In this document: positions 43,049-53,105 of the stretch, in pieces
Layout of the letters: each line of letters starts with the position of its first letter
How positions within the stretch are numbered: the stretch's first letter is position 1
NCBI GenBank assembly: GCA_934086485.1
Contig: CAKOIF010000005.1
Location: 20,299-84,298, forward strand
DNA from: an uncultured Bacilli bacterium
GTDB lineage: Bacteria > Bacillota_I > Bacilli_A > RF39 > UBA660
DNA: 64,000 nt
Direction of reading: 5' to 3'
Notes under the pieces: model-generated
Databases searched by the model: none
The model's input: the letters and a program-made list of their open reading frames with translations, nothing else
What the model was told of the DNA's origin: nothing
Program-made: the position numbers and the translations under genes

Positions 43049-45271
43049 ATGAAATATTATGATGAATTTGTAAAGGGAAAATGGTGTGATACAATTGATG
43101 TAGAAAACTTCATTGAGCTAAATTATAAGGAATATTTGGGTGATGAAAAATTTTTATGTAAATCATCATTTAAAACAAACTTGATAATGGAAAAAGTAAA
43201 TGATTTATTAAAAAAGGAACTAAAGAAAAAAGTTTTAGATATAGAAACTACAAAAGTAAGCGGTATTAATAATTTTTTACCTGGATATATTTGCAAAGAG
43301 GATGATGTAATCGTAGGACTTCAGACTGATAAACCACTTAAAAGAATGATTAATCCTTATGGTGGAATAAGAATGGTTTATGGAGAGCTTAATTCTTATG
43401 GTTATAAACTGGATGAAAATATTGATAAGTATTTTAAAGAGTTTAGAAAGACTCATAATGATGGAGTTTTTGATGCTTATACTGATGAAATGAAACTTGC
43501 AAGACATGTTCATTTATTAACAGGACTACCTGATAGTTATGGAAGAGGAAGAATTATTGGTGATTATCGACGCATTGCTTTATATGGAACAGATTTTTTA
43601 ATTAAATGTAAAGAAGAAGATAAGAAAAATCTTTCACATAATATGAGTGATGATGTTATTAGACTTTCCGAAGAAATAAGTATGCAAATAAAAGCCTTAA
43701 AAGAACTTACTTTAATGGCAAAAAGTTATGGTTTTGATATTTCGGTTCCAGCACAAAATGCCCGTGAGGCAGTACAGTGGACTTATTTAGGTTATTTGGC
43801 TGCAGTTAAGGAAAATAATGGTGCTGCGATGAGTTTAGGTAGAGTTGATGCATTTTTTGATATTTATTTTGAGAAAGATTTAAATGAAAAAACTATTACG
43901 GAAAGTATGATTCAAGAAATTATTGATAATTTTGTTATTAAGTTAAGACTTGTAAGACATTTAAGAACACCAGAGTATGATGAACTCTTTTCTGGCGATC
44001 CTACTTGGGTAACTTGCTCACTTGGTGGTATGAATAATAAAAAGTCCCTTGTTACTAAGACAAGTTATCGTATTATTCATACACTTGAAAATTTAGGACC
44101 CGCTCCTGAACCAAATATAACTATTTTATATAGTAAAAATTTACCAATTAATTTCAAAAAATATTGTTCAAAAATATCAATTAAAACTGATTCAATTCAA
44201 TATGAAAATGATGATTTAATGCGAAAAATATTTGGAAATGACTATGGTATTGCGTGCTGCGTTTCAGCAATGAGATTAGGTAAAGATATGCAATTTTTCG
44301 GAGCTAGATGTAATCTTGCAAAAGCACTTTTATATGCAATTAATGGTGGAATAGATGAAATAGAAAACGTTAAAGTTTTTGAAGGAATTCCTAAAAATAA
44401 TGAAGAAATATTAAATTATAAAACAGTTTTAAAAAGTTATTATTTAGTTTTATCTAAAGTTGCAAAACTTTATGCAAATACTATGAATGTAATTCACTAT
44501 ATGCATGATAAATATGCTTATGAAAGTGTAATGATGGCTCTTCACGATACTGATGTAAATCATTTAATGGCTTATGGTGTTGCAGGTCTTTCGGTAGTTG
44601 TCGATAGTTTATCGGCAATAAAGTATGCCAAAGTAAAACCTATTCGTGATGAAAATGAAGTAGCAAAAGACTTTGCTATTGAGGGAGATTTTCCTAAATA
44701 TGGAAATGATGATGATAGAGTTGATAAAATTGCTGGGGATGTTTTAAATTACTTTTATAATGAACTAAAAAAGGTAAAAACATATAAAAATGCTAAGCCA
44801 ACAATGTCTATATTAACAATTACTTCGAATATTGTTTATGGAAAAAGTACTGGAAGTACACCAGATGGTAGAAAGAAAGGACAGCCTTTTGCACCGGGAG
44901 CAAATCCAATGCACGGAAGAGATAAAAATGGTGGGATAGCCTCACTTAATTCAGTAGCAAAAATAGATTATCAAAAATATGCTCTTGATGGTGTTTCAAA
45001 TACTTTTACTATTATTCCTGATAGTTTAGGAAAAAATGCTGATGAAAAAGTTAATAATTTAGTAAATTTACTAGATGGCTATTTTGAAAATGGAGGACAT
45101 CATTTAAATGTTAATGTTTTAAATAAAGAAACTTTAATTGATGCTATGAATAATCCTGAAAAATATCCACTTTTAACAATAAGAGTATCTGGTTATGCAG
45201 TACGATTTAATAGACTTACTAAAGAGCAACAACTCGAGGTTATTGCAAGGACTTTCCATGAAAAACTCTAA
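43049..45271 (+). CDS. pflB: Formate C-acetyltransferase (pyruvate formate-lyase)
   Basis: 740 residues, normal length. Active-site Cys pair in GIACCVSAM (~402-403) and the glycyl-radical site RVSGYAV (~715) near the C-terminus. Converts pyruvate and CoA to formate and acetyl-CoA anaerobically, which indicates an oxygen-sensitive fermentative metabolism. The activase gene overlaps its end by 14 nt. A Rex-like palindrome precedes it. Confidence 0.96.
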   Translation: MKYYDEFVKGKWCDTIDVENFIELNYKEYLGDEKFLCKSSFKTNLIMEKVNDLLKKELKKKVLDIETTKVSGINNFLPGYICKEDDVIVGLQTDKPLKRMINPYGGIRMVYGELNSYGYKLDENIDKYFKEFRKTHNDGVFDAYTDEMKLARHVHLLTGLPDSYGRGRIIGDYRRIALYGTDFLIKCKEEDKKNLSHNMSDDVIRLSEEISMQIKALKELTLMAKSYGFDISVPAQNAREAVQWTYLGYLAAVKENNGAAMSLGRVDAFFDIYFEKDLNEKTITESMIQEIIDNFVIKLRLVRHLRTPEYDELFSGDPTWVTCSLGGMNNKKSLVTKTSYRIIHTLENLGPAPEPNITILYSKNLPINFKKYCSKISIKTDSIQYENDDLMRKIFGNDYGIACCVSAMRLGKDMQFFGARCNLAKALLYAINGGIDEIENVKVFEGIPKNNEEILNYKTVLKSYYLVLSKVAKLYANTMNVIHYMHDKYAYESVMMALHDTDVNHLMAYGVAGLSVVVDSLSAIKYAKVKPIRDENEVAKDFAIEGDFPKYGNDDDRVDKIAGDVLNYFYNELKKVKTYKNAKPTMSILTITSNIVYGKSTGSTPDGRKKGQPFAPGANPMHGRDKNGGIASLNSVAKIDYQKYALDGVSNTFTIIPDSLGKNADEKVNNLVNLLDGYFENGGHHLNVNVLNKETLIDAMNNPEKYPLLTIRVSGYAVRFNRLTKEQQLEVIARTFHEKL

Positions 45272-45971
45272 ATTGGCAGTATCTAAAATAGAAAGTTTTT
45301 CTTGTGTTGATGGCCCAGGCATTAGAACAGTTATTTTTTTTAATAATTGCCCCTTAAGATGTAAGTTTTGTCATAATCCAGAAATGCAACAAGGGTTTAA
45401 TAAACTTGATTTTAATTATCAAAAACTTTATAAACTTATATTAAATAATAAACCTTATTATAAAAGTGAGGGTGGTGTAACTTTTTCTGGAGGAGAACCT
45501 CTTTTATCACAAAAAAGTATGTATAAACTTGTTAAAAAATTAAAAAAAGAGAACATTAACATAGCTTTGGATACATCTGGATATTCTAAAAAAATAAATT
45601 TAAAATTACTTAAAATGTTTGACTATATACTTCTTGATATAAAGTCAGTTTATCCAGATAAGTTTAACTATTTAACTGGAGGAACCATTGAACTTGTAGA
45701 TAATTTTATAAATAAACTTAATGAAATAAATACTAAAGTAATTATCAGAGTGGTAATTATTCCTGGAATAAACGATACTAGAGAATATATGATTGACTTA
45801 AAAAAATATATTTCAAAAATAAAAAATATAGTTAAAGTAGACTTTTTACCATTTCATACTTTAGGCTTTTCTAAGTATAAAGAATATAATATAGAAAATC
45901 CTTTTGAAAATATGAAAGCCATGGATGAAAATAAATGTAATAATCTATATAAATATTTTTTAAAAATGTAA
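45258..45971 (+). CDS. pflA: Pyruvate formate-lyase-activating enzyme
   Basis: 237 residues from ATG 45258; the longer frame from 45195 lies inside pflB. Radical-SAM cluster CxxxCxxC in [14 protein letters not shown], then [12 protein letters not shown] and DTSGY. The N-terminal [20 protein letters not shown] is typical of glycyl-radical activases. It puts the radical on PflB using a 4Fe-4S cluster and SAM. Confidence 0.95.
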   Translation: MKNSKLAVSKIESFSCVDGPGIRTVIFFNNCPLRCKFCHNPEMQQGFNKLDFNYQKLYKLILNNKPYYKSEGGVTFSGGEPLLSQKSMYKLVKKLKKENINIALDTSGYSKKINLKLLKMFDYILLDIKSVYPDKFNYLTGGTIELVDNFINKLNEINTKVIIRVVIIPGINDTREYMIDLKKYISKIKNIVKVDFLPFHTLGFSKYKEYNIENPFENMKAMDENKCNNLYKYFLKM

Positions 45972-46019
45972 ATTTATTGTAAAGTATAACAATTTTTTAA
46001 AAAACTTTTTATTAATATA

Positions 46020-46111
46020 TTGACTATATAAAAATTACTTGATAAACTTAAGTTGTGTTAGAGCGATTTATTACACACAGAAAGATTAGTACTTAGGTAT
46101 TAATCTTTTTT
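46020..46111 (+). ncRNA. Candidate short transcript with its own promoter and terminator
   Basis: Promoter TTGACT-17-TAAACT (46020-46048). A transcript from ~46055 would carry a TGTG / CACA stem and end at AGATTAGTAC / GTATTAATCT plus six T (46083-46111), giving under 60 nt. No coding potential. Function unknown. Confidence 0.4.
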
Positions 46112-46127
46112 GTTATTAAAAAAACTA

Positions 46128-46291
46128 TTGATTAACAAATAAATGTTTGTTATAATTTGAATGTATTAATTAAACCTCACAAGTGTTAATATGACATCCA
46201 AATATCGATAGCGTGTGTTTCTTAGGTGAGGAAGAATCACATATGATGCGGGAAAGTTTACCTTAATATGGGTATATTTCCCGTTTTTTTA
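46128..46291 (+). ncRNA. Candidate structured RNA of ~128 nt
   Basis: Promoter TTGATT-17-TATAAT (46128-46156). The transcript from ~46163 has an outer stem CCTCAC (46175) / GTGAGG (46226) and a long terminator (GCGGGAAAGTTTACC pairing with GGGTATATTTCCCGT, then seven T). It stands before the ORF6N pseudogene. TTAGGTGAGG recalls part of the M-box riboswitch, but the rest does not fit. A free small RNA or the leader of the pseudogene are both possible. Confidence 0.45.
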
Positions 46292-46314
46292 TTTGAAAGG
46301 ATGGTAGAGAAATT

Positions 46315-46882
46315 ATGTAAAATTATAAATATAACTTGAGGTCGCAAATTGCGACCTCAAGTGGGGGAAATAATTATGGAGGTAGAAGATATTTACCAAG
46401 AGTCTTTACAGAACAAGGAATTTATATGCTTGCTACAATATTGAAATCGAGTGTTGCAACAAAAGTGTCAATTGCAATTATGGACACCTTTGTTAAAATG
46501 AGACATTATATTAATTACAATAAATATATGTTACCAAATAGAATGTTACTTTTAGAAGATAAAGTTGATAATAATACAAAAAGAATAAATAAATTATTTG
46601 ATATGTTTGATCCTAAAGATATTGCAAAAGAAACTGCAAAAAAACATAAAGATTATTTCTAAAAATATGGACGATTTATTAATAGCAAAATATGAGAAAG
46701 AATTTAATAATATAGAATTTATACGAAAAGATATAATTCACGATAGATTTATAATATTAGATAGGGAAAAATTATTTTATTGTGGCTCATCATTTAAAGA
46801 TTTAGGCAAAAAATGTTTTGCTATTAATTTGATGGAAGATAAAATAATATTAAATGAATTATTGAACAAAATATTAAACTAA
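46315..46882 (+). pseudogene. Broken ORF6N-domain protein gene
   Basis: An ATG with a ribosome site (46315) is followed at once by TAA. The frame then continues NLRSQIATSS...GGRRYLPRVFTEQGIYMLATIL...DTFVKMR, the ORF6N DNA-binding domain without its N-terminal half, to 46662. After a stop, another frame (to 46882) carries HDRFIILDREKLFYCGSSFKDLGKKCFAINLMED, the usual C-terminal region of such proteins. The middle part is missing. So: N-terminal truncation, premature stop and internal deletion/frameshift of a phage-type regulator. A 27-bp palindrome (13-bp arms CTTGAGGTCGCAA) sits at the 5' end. Confidence 0.7.
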
Positions 46883-46964
46883 TTTAAATAAAAGTACTAA
46901 TTCAAATAAAAATACTAAAAATTAAAAAACATATGGTATAATTGTTGTGAAAGAGGGAAGTGTT

Positions 46965-48290
46965 ATGACAGTTAAAGATATAATAAAAATATGTGATGGA
47001 AAACTTTTATGCGGTGATGAAAATATAGAATGTGAAAATTTTTCTAAAGATACAAGAACTATAAACTTTGGTGATGCTTATGTTGGTATTAAAGGTGAAA
47101 ATTTTGATGGTAATTTATTTTATAAAGATGCTATTAAAAATGGTGCAAGTGTCTGTATTTTAGATAATGATGATGTTATTAAGGAAAAACTTGGTACTAT
47201 CATCATTGTAAATGATTCTATTTTAGCACTAGGCGTTCTTGCATCTTATAAAAGAGATTTATATAATATTCCCGTTATTGCGGTAACTGGTAGTGTAGGG
47301 AAAACTTCAGTTAAAGATATGATTAATGAAGTGTTAAAAACGAAATATAATGTTTTATGTACCCAAGAAAATTTTAATAATAATATTGGTGTACCTCTTA
47401 CTATTTTAGGATTAAAAAATCATAATGCTTTAATCGTGGAAATGGGTATGAATCATATGAAAGAACTTTCTTACTTGTCAAAAATAGCAAAACCTACAAT
47501 GGCAGTTATTACAAATATTGGAACAGCACATATTGGAAATCTTGGAAGTAGAGAAAATATTTTAAAGGCCAAACTTGAGGTACTTGATGGTATGAATGGT
47601 GGTAAATTATTTATAAATAATGATAATGATATGCTTCAGAAAGTCCAGTATGATAATTTAGTAACAATAGGTATAGAAAATAAAAGTGATTTTATGGCTA
47701 CGGATATAAATGAGAATGCTTTTTCATCAAGATTTAAGATTAATAATGAAGATATAAAATTAAATGTTGGAAGCAATGCTTTTATATATAATGCCTTATT
47801 TGCTTATGCAGTTGGTGAGTCTTTAGGTGTTCCTAAAAATGATATTAAAACCTCTTTAGAAAAATTTAAATTAAGTCCTCATCGATTAGAAAAGTTTGAA
47901 ACACAAAAATATACTGTTATTGATGATACATATAATGCAAGTTTAGATTCAGTTAAAAATTCATTGGGACTTTTAAGTAAAATCTTAGGCAGAAAAGTAT
48001 TTATCTTTGCCGATATTCTTGAGGCAGATAGTTTTGCCAAAGAAATTCACGAAGATGTAGCAGAAAGTGTAATGGAAAATAATATTGATGTAACTATATG
48101 TGTTGGAAATTTGTCTAAATATACTTATGAAAAACTTAAATCAAATAATAATGAAGTTTATTATTTTGCAAGTAATAGTGATTTAATAAGTAATTTAAAT
48201 TCAATTTTAAAAGAAAAAGATACTATTTTGATAAAAGGATCTCATTCAATGAAACTAATTGAGATAGTAAATTTTCTTGAGAAAGAGTAA
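46965..48290 (+). CDS. murF: UDP-MurNAc-tripeptide--D-Ala-D-Ala ligase
   Basis: 441 residues from ATG 46965 (AGAGGG upstream; the in-frame GTG at 46947 precedes it). VTGSVGKTSVKDMI (ATP loop), NFNNNIGVPLTIL, VEMGMNHMKEL, NIGTAHIGNLGS and TYNASLDSV are MurF/Mur ligase landmarks. Adds D-Ala-D-Ala to the wall precursor, showing the organism makes complete peptidoglycan. Confidence 0.95.
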   Translation: MTVKDIIKICDGKLLCGDENIECENFSKDTRTINFGDAYVGIKGENFDGNLFYKDAIKNGASVCILDNDDVIKEKLGTIIIVNDSILALGVLASYKRDLYNIPVIAVTGSVGKTSVKDMINEVLKTKYNVLCTQENFNNNIGVPLTILGLKNHNALIVEMGMNHMKELSYLSKIAKPTMAVITNIGTAHIGNLGSRENILKAKLEVLDGMNGGKLFINNDNDMLQKVQYDNLVTIGIENKSDFMATDINENAFSSRFKINNEDIKLNVGSNAFIYNALFAYAVGESLGVPKNDIKTSLEKFKLSPHRLEKFETQKYTVIDDTYNASLDSVKNSLGLLSKILGRKVFIFADILEADSFAKEIHEDVAESVMENNIDVTICVGNLSKYTYEKLKSNNNEVYYFASNSDLISNLNSILKEKDTILIKGSHSMKLIEIVNFLEKE

Positions 48291-48308
48291 AATAATACCA
48301 CATTTCGC

Positions 48309-48337
48309 TTGCAAAAGTAAGATAAATTGTATATAAT
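48309..48337 (+). promoter_or_regulatory. rpsO promoter
   Basis: TTGCAA, 17 nt, TATAAT, followed by an ~80-nt leader with a CTTG / CAAG hairpin before AAAGGAGG. Confidence 0.65.
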
Positions 48338-48423
48338 AGGCTTATAAGTTTTCACTTAGTTTGAACTTGTTTTCCAAGATTCTTACTCAGTTTAAACCGA
48401 TTATAATAAAGGAGGAAAAGAAA

Positions 48424-48690
48424 ATGCTTAAGAAAGAAGAAAAAGCTTCTATTATAAAGGAGTTTGCAAAGAATGAAAAAGACTGTGGTTCTGCTGAAGT
48501 TCAAATTGCTATTTTAACTAAAGAAATTAATACATTAACTGAACATTTAAAAGAACATAAACACGATTTCCATTCTAAAAGAGGACTTTTAATTAAAGTT
48601 GGTAGAAGAAAAAAATTACTTGAATACTTAAAGAATAATGATGTTAAATCATATCGTGAAGTAATTAAAAAATTAAATTTAAGAAAATAG
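48424..48690 (+). CDS. rpsO: Small ribosomal subunit protein uS15
   Basis: 88 residues from ATG 48424 behind AAAGGAGG; the longer frame from 48361 runs through the leader. [50 protein letters not shown] is the classic S15 signature. Followed by a terminator and then pnp, the order found across bacteria. Confidence 0.97.
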   Translation: MLKKEEKASIIKEFAKNEKDCGSAEVQIAILTKEINTLTEHLKEHKHDFHSKRGLLIKVGRRKKLLEYLKNNDVKSYREVIKKLNLRK

Positions 48691-48720
48691 GCACTAAATT
48701 TTTTAGTGTTCTTTTTTTTA
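48686..48720 (+). terminator. Terminator between rpsO and pnp
   Basis: GCACTAA / TTAGTGT stem then seven or more T. Confidence 0.7.
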
Positions 48721-48738
48721 GTAGAAAGGTGGTAAAAA

Positions 48739-50940
48739 ATGAAAAAAGAATTTAAATTAAATTTTTTGGGAAGAGATTTAATTGTTGAAACTGGTCAGCT
48801 TGCTAAACAAACTAATGGTTCAGTACTTGTTAGATATGGCGATACTGTTGTACTATCAGTATGCGTAATGGGTAAAACTCCAGTTACTCAAGATTTCTTT
48901 CCACTTCAAGTATTATATCAGGAAAAACTATATTCAGTAGGTAAGATTCCTGGTGGATTTATTAAAAGAGAGGGTAGACCTACAGATTCAGCAACGCTTG
49001 CAGCAAGATTAATCGATAGACCAATTAGACCTATGTTTGATGAAAACCTACGTAATGAAATTCAAGTTATCAATACAGTACTTTCTGTAGATCAAGATAA
49101 TAGTCCAGAAATGGCTGCAATGTTTGGTTCATCACTATGCCTTGGAATATCTGATATTCCATTTGATGGCCCAGTTGCCGGTGTTATGGTAGGTATGGAT
49201 GAAAAAGGTAAGTTTATTATTAATCCTACTACTGATGAAGCGGAAAAAAGTAAACTTGCATTAACTGTTGCCGGAACTCACGATGCAATATGTATGGTAG
49301 AGGCTGGCTGTAAAGAACTTCCTGAAAAAACTATGCTTGAGGCTTTAATGTTTGCTCATGAAAATATTAAAACTTTATGTGAATTTCAAAATGAAATTAT
49401 TAGTGAAATAGGTAAAGAAAAAGTTGTACTTGAACCTGCAAGTATTGATGCTGAAGTTGAAAAAGCTGTTAGAGAGTATGCAACTGATGATATGCTATCA
49501 GCAATTCAAATTAAAGAAAAACTTGAAAAATATGCTAAAATCGATGAAGTTAAAGCAAATACTATTGCTCATTTCGAAGAAGTTTATGCTGAAGATGAAG
49601 ATTTTGCTAGCAAGATGAAAGATGTTGCTAAAGTAGTTGGTTTAATCGAAGGCAATGAAGTAAGAAGATTAATTATTGAAAAACATATTAGACCAGATGG
49701 TAGAAAGATGGATGAAATTAGACCTCTTGAAGCTGAAATCGACCTTCTTCCTCGTACACATGGTAGTGGACTATTCCAAAGAGGAGAAACTCAAGTTTTT
49801 GCAACTACTACTCTTGGACCTCTTTCAGATCATCAAATTCTTGATGGGCTTGGAATCGAAGATACAAAAAGATTTATGCTTCATTATAATTTCCCTAACT
49901 TCTGTGTTGGTGAAATAGGAAGATATGGTTCTCCAGGAAGAAGAGAAATAGGCCATGGTGCTTTAGGAGAAAGAGCGCTTGCTCAAGTTATTCCTTCTGA
50001 AGAAGAATTCCCATATACTGTTAGAGTCGTTTCTGAAGTTCTTGAAAGTAATGGTTCATCATCACAAGCTACAATATGTGCTGGTTGTTTATCTTTAATG
50101 GCAGCAGGAGTTCCAATTAAGGCTCCAGTAGCGGGTATTGCAATGGGACTAATATCTAATGGTAAAAAATATACAATACTTACAGATATTCAAGGCCTTG
50201 AGGATCATATGGGAGATATGGACTTTAAAGTTGCAGGTACAAAAGAAGGTATTACGGCTCTTCAAATGGATATTAAGATTAAAGGCGTTACTAAAGCTAT
50301 CTTAAAAGAGGCCCTTGAGGAAGCTAAAAAAGCCAGAATGAAAATCCTTGATGTAATGGCAACTGCTATTGAAAGCCCAAGAAAAGAACTTTCTAAATAT
50401 GCTCCAAAAGTTGAAAGCTTTATGATTAACCCTGATAAGATTAAAGATGTAATCGGTAAGGGTGGAGAAATGATTACTAAAATTATTCTTGAATCATCAA
50501 ATGTAAAAAGTGTTAATGATAAAGATGCTGTTAAAGTAGATATTGATGATGATGGAAAAGTAATTATTTATCATATGGATAAAGAAGTTATCGAAAAAAC
50601 TAAAAAGATGATCGAGGATATTACTAAAGAAGTTGAAACTGGTAAAATCTATAATGCTAAAGTAGTTAAAGTCGAAGATTTTGGTGCTTTCGTTGAACTT
50701 TGGCCAGGATGCGAAGGATTAGTACATGTTTCTCAACTTGATACAAAAAGAGTTGAAAAACCATCTGATGTAGTTTCAGTAGGTGATGAAATAATTGTTA
50801 AATCACTTGGATATGATAACAAAGGAAGATTAAATCTATCAAGAAAAGAAGCTCTTTCTAAATCAGAAAATACTTCTGAAGAAAAACCTAAAAAAGAAAC
50901 AAAAACTAAAAAAGGTTTATTTGGTAAAAGTAAAAAATAA
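48739..50940 (+). CDS. pnp: Polyribonucleotide nucleotidyltransferase
   Basis: 733 residues: two RNase PH domains (the first ending near residue 230, the second with [24 protein letters not shown] and [18 protein letters not shown]), KH domain ([20 protein letters not shown]) and S1 domain ([33 protein letters not shown]). Phosphorolytic 3'-5' RNA decay. Basic Lys-rich tail. AAAGGTGG precedes the ATG. Confidence 0.98.
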   Translation: MKKEFKLNFLGRDLIVETGQLAKQTNGSVLVRYGDTVVLSVCVMGKTPVTQDFFPLQVLYQEKLYSVGKIPGGFIKREGRPTDSATLAARLIDRPIRPMFDENLRNEIQVINTVLSVDQDNSPEMAAMFGSSLCLGISDIPFDGPVAGVMVGMDEKGKFIINPTTDEAEKSKLALTVAGTHDAICMVEAGCKELPEKTMLEALMFAHENIKTLCEFQNEIISEIGKEKVVLEPASIDAEVEKAVREYATDDMLSAIQIKEKLEKYAKIDEVKANTIAHFEEVYAEDEDFASKMKDVAKVVGLIEGNEVRRLIIEKHIRPDGRKMDEIRPLEAEIDLLPRTHGSGLFQRGETQVFATTTLGPLSDHQILDGLGIEDTKRFMLHYNFPNFCVGEIGRYGSPGRREIGHGALGERALAQVIPSEEEFPYTVRVVSEVLESNGSSSQATICAGCLSLMAAGVPIKAPVAGIAMGLISNGKKYTILTDIQGLEDHMGDMDFKVAGTKEGITALQMDIKIKGVTKAILKEALEEAKKARMKILDVMATAIESPRKELSKYAPKVESFMINPDKIKDVIGKGGEMITKIILESSNVKSVNDKDAVKVDIDDDGKVIIYHMDKEVIEKTKKMIEDITKEVETGKIYNAKVVKVEDFGAFVELWPGCEGLVHVSQLDTKRVEKPSDVVSVGDEIIVKSLGYDNKGRLNLSRKEALSKSENTSEEKPKKETKTKKGLFGKSKK

Positions 50941-51032
50941 TTAAGTCTAGGGAAACCTAGATTTTTTTATGAAAAATGGAAGTTATTGACCATTTTTGAT
51001 ATACTATACCCTAAAAGTGGTCGATAACTTGA
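50939..51032 (+). repeat. 94-nt direct repeat, left copy (pnp terminator plus inverted repeat)
   Basis: Contains terminator hairpin TCTAGG / CCTAGA with T-run, then an inverted repeat GTTATTGACCA (50982) / TGGTCGATAAC (51018). A second copy lies at 52305-52398; the two copies flank the ATPase gene. Confidence 0.8.
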
Positions 51033-51076
51033 CTTTTTTAATGATTTTTTGATAAAATAATATTGTCGGAGGCGTT

Positions 51077-52306
51077 ATGGAATTAATATATAAAAGAGAG
51101 GAATATTTAAAAAAAATAAGAGGATTTTATAAAGATGATATGATTAAGGTAATTACTGGAATTCGTAGATGCGGTAAATCATATTTATTAAAATCAATAA
51201 TTTTAGAATTAAAGGATGAAGGCATTCAAGATAAAGATATCATTTATATTGAACTTGATAAAAAAGAATATAATGATATTGTAACGCCTAGACAGCTAGA
51301 AAAAGTTATTGATTCAAAAATTACGGATAAGGATTTTAAATATTTATTTATAGATGAAGTACAAAATGTTAAAGGTTATGAAAAGGTTATTAATTCTTAT
51401 AGAGAGGAAGGTAATATCTCAATATTTCTAACTGGCTCAAATTCATATCTTCTTTCTGGAGAACTTGCTACTAAACTTACAGGTAGACATATACTTATAG
51501 AAATGCTTCCTTTAAACTTTTATGAATATATTCAAATGAAAGAGCTTTTAAATAAACCAGTTAATTCTAATATATATTTAGAATTTGATGAATTTGTTAG
51601 ATGTGGAGGTTTTCCTAAATCATTATATTATGATAATATCGAAGATAAAATGGTTTATACAACTAGTGTTATAAATCAAATATTCGATAAAGACATTAAA
51701 ACGAATAATAAAATTAAAGATACAAACCTATTTGAAATAATTCAAAAATTTGTTATTAATAATTTTGGAGCAGTTATATCTATTAATAGTATATTCAAAT
51801 ATTTAAAAGATAGTGAAAAGATAAATGTTGATCGAAGAACTATAAAAAAGTATATTGATATATTAGAAAAAGCAAAAATAATTTATGGATGTGAACTATT
51901 TGATATTAAATCTAAAAAAGTATTAAAAGGCGAAAAAAAATATTATTTAGCGGATTTAAGTATTTATTTTGCACTTAATACTGATAATAGAATTAACTAT
52001 GGTCCAGTTTTAGAAAATGTTATATATTCATATCTTAAAACAAAAGGCTACTTATTAAGTGTAGGCTATATTGGTAAATTAGAATGTGATTTTATTGCTA
52101 GAAAAGATTTTGATGATTACTATTATATTCAAGTTTCAAAAGACATTAGTGATAAAAATGTTGAAGATAGAGAATTTAGACCTTTTTACGAAATTAAAGA
52201 TATGTATCCTCGAGTACTTTTTACAATGGATCATTTGCTTCAACATAAAGATGGTATAAAACATTATAACTTGATTGATTTCATAAATAATAATGAAAAT
52301 TTATAA
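51077..52306 (+). CDS. AAA_14/DUF4143-type ATPase
   Basis: 409 residues. ATP loop TGIRRCGKSYLLKS, Walker B KYLFIDEVQNV, sensor ISIFLTGSNSYLLS followed by TGRH, then the DUF4143 C-terminal region (winged helix and a nuclease-like LECDFIARKDFDDYYYIQVS strand). Such proteins are widespread, often in variable genome regions, with unclear roles. GGAGG precedes the ATG. It is flanked by 94-nt direct repeats that each contain a terminator, suggesting insertion as a cassette downstream of pnp. Confidence 0.88.
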   Translation: MELIYKREEYLKKIRGFYKDDMIKVITGIRRCGKSYLLKSIILELKDEGIQDKDIIYIELDKKEYNDIVTPRQLEKVIDSKITDKDFKYLFIDEVQNVKGYEKVINSYREEGNISIFLTGSNSYLLSGELATKLTGRHILIEMLPLNFYEYIQMKELLNKPVNSNIYLEFDEFVRCGGFPKSLYYDNIEDKMVYTTSVINQIFDKDIKTNNKIKDTNLFEIIQKFVINNFGAVISINSIFKYLKDSEKINVDRRTIKKYIDILEKAKIIYGCELFDIKSKKVLKGEKKYYLADLSIYFALNTDNRINYGPVLENVIYSYLKTKGYLLSVGYIGKLECDFIARKDFDDYYYIQVSKDISDKNVEDREFRPFYEIKDMYPRVLFTMDHLLQHKDGIKHYNLIDFINNNENL

Positions 52307-52398
52307 TTAAGTCTAGGGAAACCTAGATTTTTTTATGAAAAATAGTAGTTATCGACCAATTTTGATACTTTATACCCTAAAAGTGGTCGATAACTTGA
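52305..52398 (+). repeat. 94-nt direct repeat, right copy
   Basis: Same layout as 50939-51032, with a few base differences; inverted repeat GTTATCGACCA (52348) / TGGTCGATAAC (52384) is perfect here. Confidence 0.8.
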
Positions 52399-52465
52399 TG
52401 TTTTTAGAACCAAATTTGAGTTTTTGAAGTAAATATGGTATAATCTTCGTAATTAAGGGGGAACT

Positions 52466-53029
52466 ATGAAAGAAATATATGATAAAATATATGGACTTTA
52501 TAATGAAATATCAAAAATACCTATGGATAGTCCAAAGTATTTTGAACTTTATAAAGAATATATTAAATTACTTATACTAGTAAGCTCAAATAATCTTAGT
52601 TTTAATGATGATGCAAAAAGGTATGTGAATGGTAATTGTTATTCATATGCTCTTGATATTTTTAACCCGGAAGGAATATCTAATGTAATTATGCAGTTAG
52701 GTTTAAATATTGGCTATTTAAGTAAAAATTTAGTTTTTAAAGGAACACCCGAAAAATATTTATACGGCCTTGCAAAAGATTTCGAAGAACTTAATATCGA
52801 TTCTTATGAAACTTCTGTAGATTTACCTAATTGTCATAATGGTTATAAAATAGCATTTTATTTATCATTTAATGATTTTCATTTTTTAAGACAAAATAGT
52901 GATGGTTCTTGGTCGCATAAAGTAGGTTATTTAAATAGAATTGATAAATTAGATACTTTACCTAAAACTGTTAATGGTAATTATGAACTTATTAGGACAC
53001 TTGAAATAGTTAAGCCAAAAGTTAGATAA
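52466..53029 (+). CDS. Uncharacterised protein with Cys/His peptidase-like pattern
   Basis: 187 residues, no signal peptide or membrane helix. NGNCYSYALDIFNP and FNDFHFLRQNSDGSWSHKVGYL give a Cys followed ~90 residues later by a His-rich strand, an arrangement seen in papain-like/NlpC-type folds (CYAYAL then DYHFYR...WSHK). Catalysis is inferred only. AAGGGGG precedes the ATG. A terminator follows (CAAAAGAT / ATCTTTTG, 53032-53066). Confidence 0.55.
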   Translation: MKEIYDKIYGLYNEISKIPMDSPKYFELYKEYIKLLILVSSNNLSFNDDAKRYVNGNCYSYALDIFNPEGISNVIMQLGLNIGYLSKNLVFKGTPEKYLYGLAKDFEELNIDSYETSVDLPNCHNGYKIAFYLSFNDFHFLRQNSDGSWSHKVGYLNRIDKLDTLPKTVNGNYELIRTLEIVKPKVR

Positions 53030-53105
53030 AGCAAAAGATTTTTAACAAATTATCTTTTGTTTTTTTTAATTAAATGATATACTTTAGTTAGTAAGGATGA
53101 AGTAA

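Noticed and set aside
45195..45257. Extended N-terminus of PflA
   Set aside because: The extra 21 codons lie inside pflB in another frame and have no family counterpart; the ATG at 45258 fits the conserved N-terminus.
46221..46231. TTAGGTGAGG resembles the conserved start of the M-box (Mg2+) riboswitch
   Set aside because: The following CTCCT segment and the rest of the long M-box structure are absent, and no transporter gene follows.
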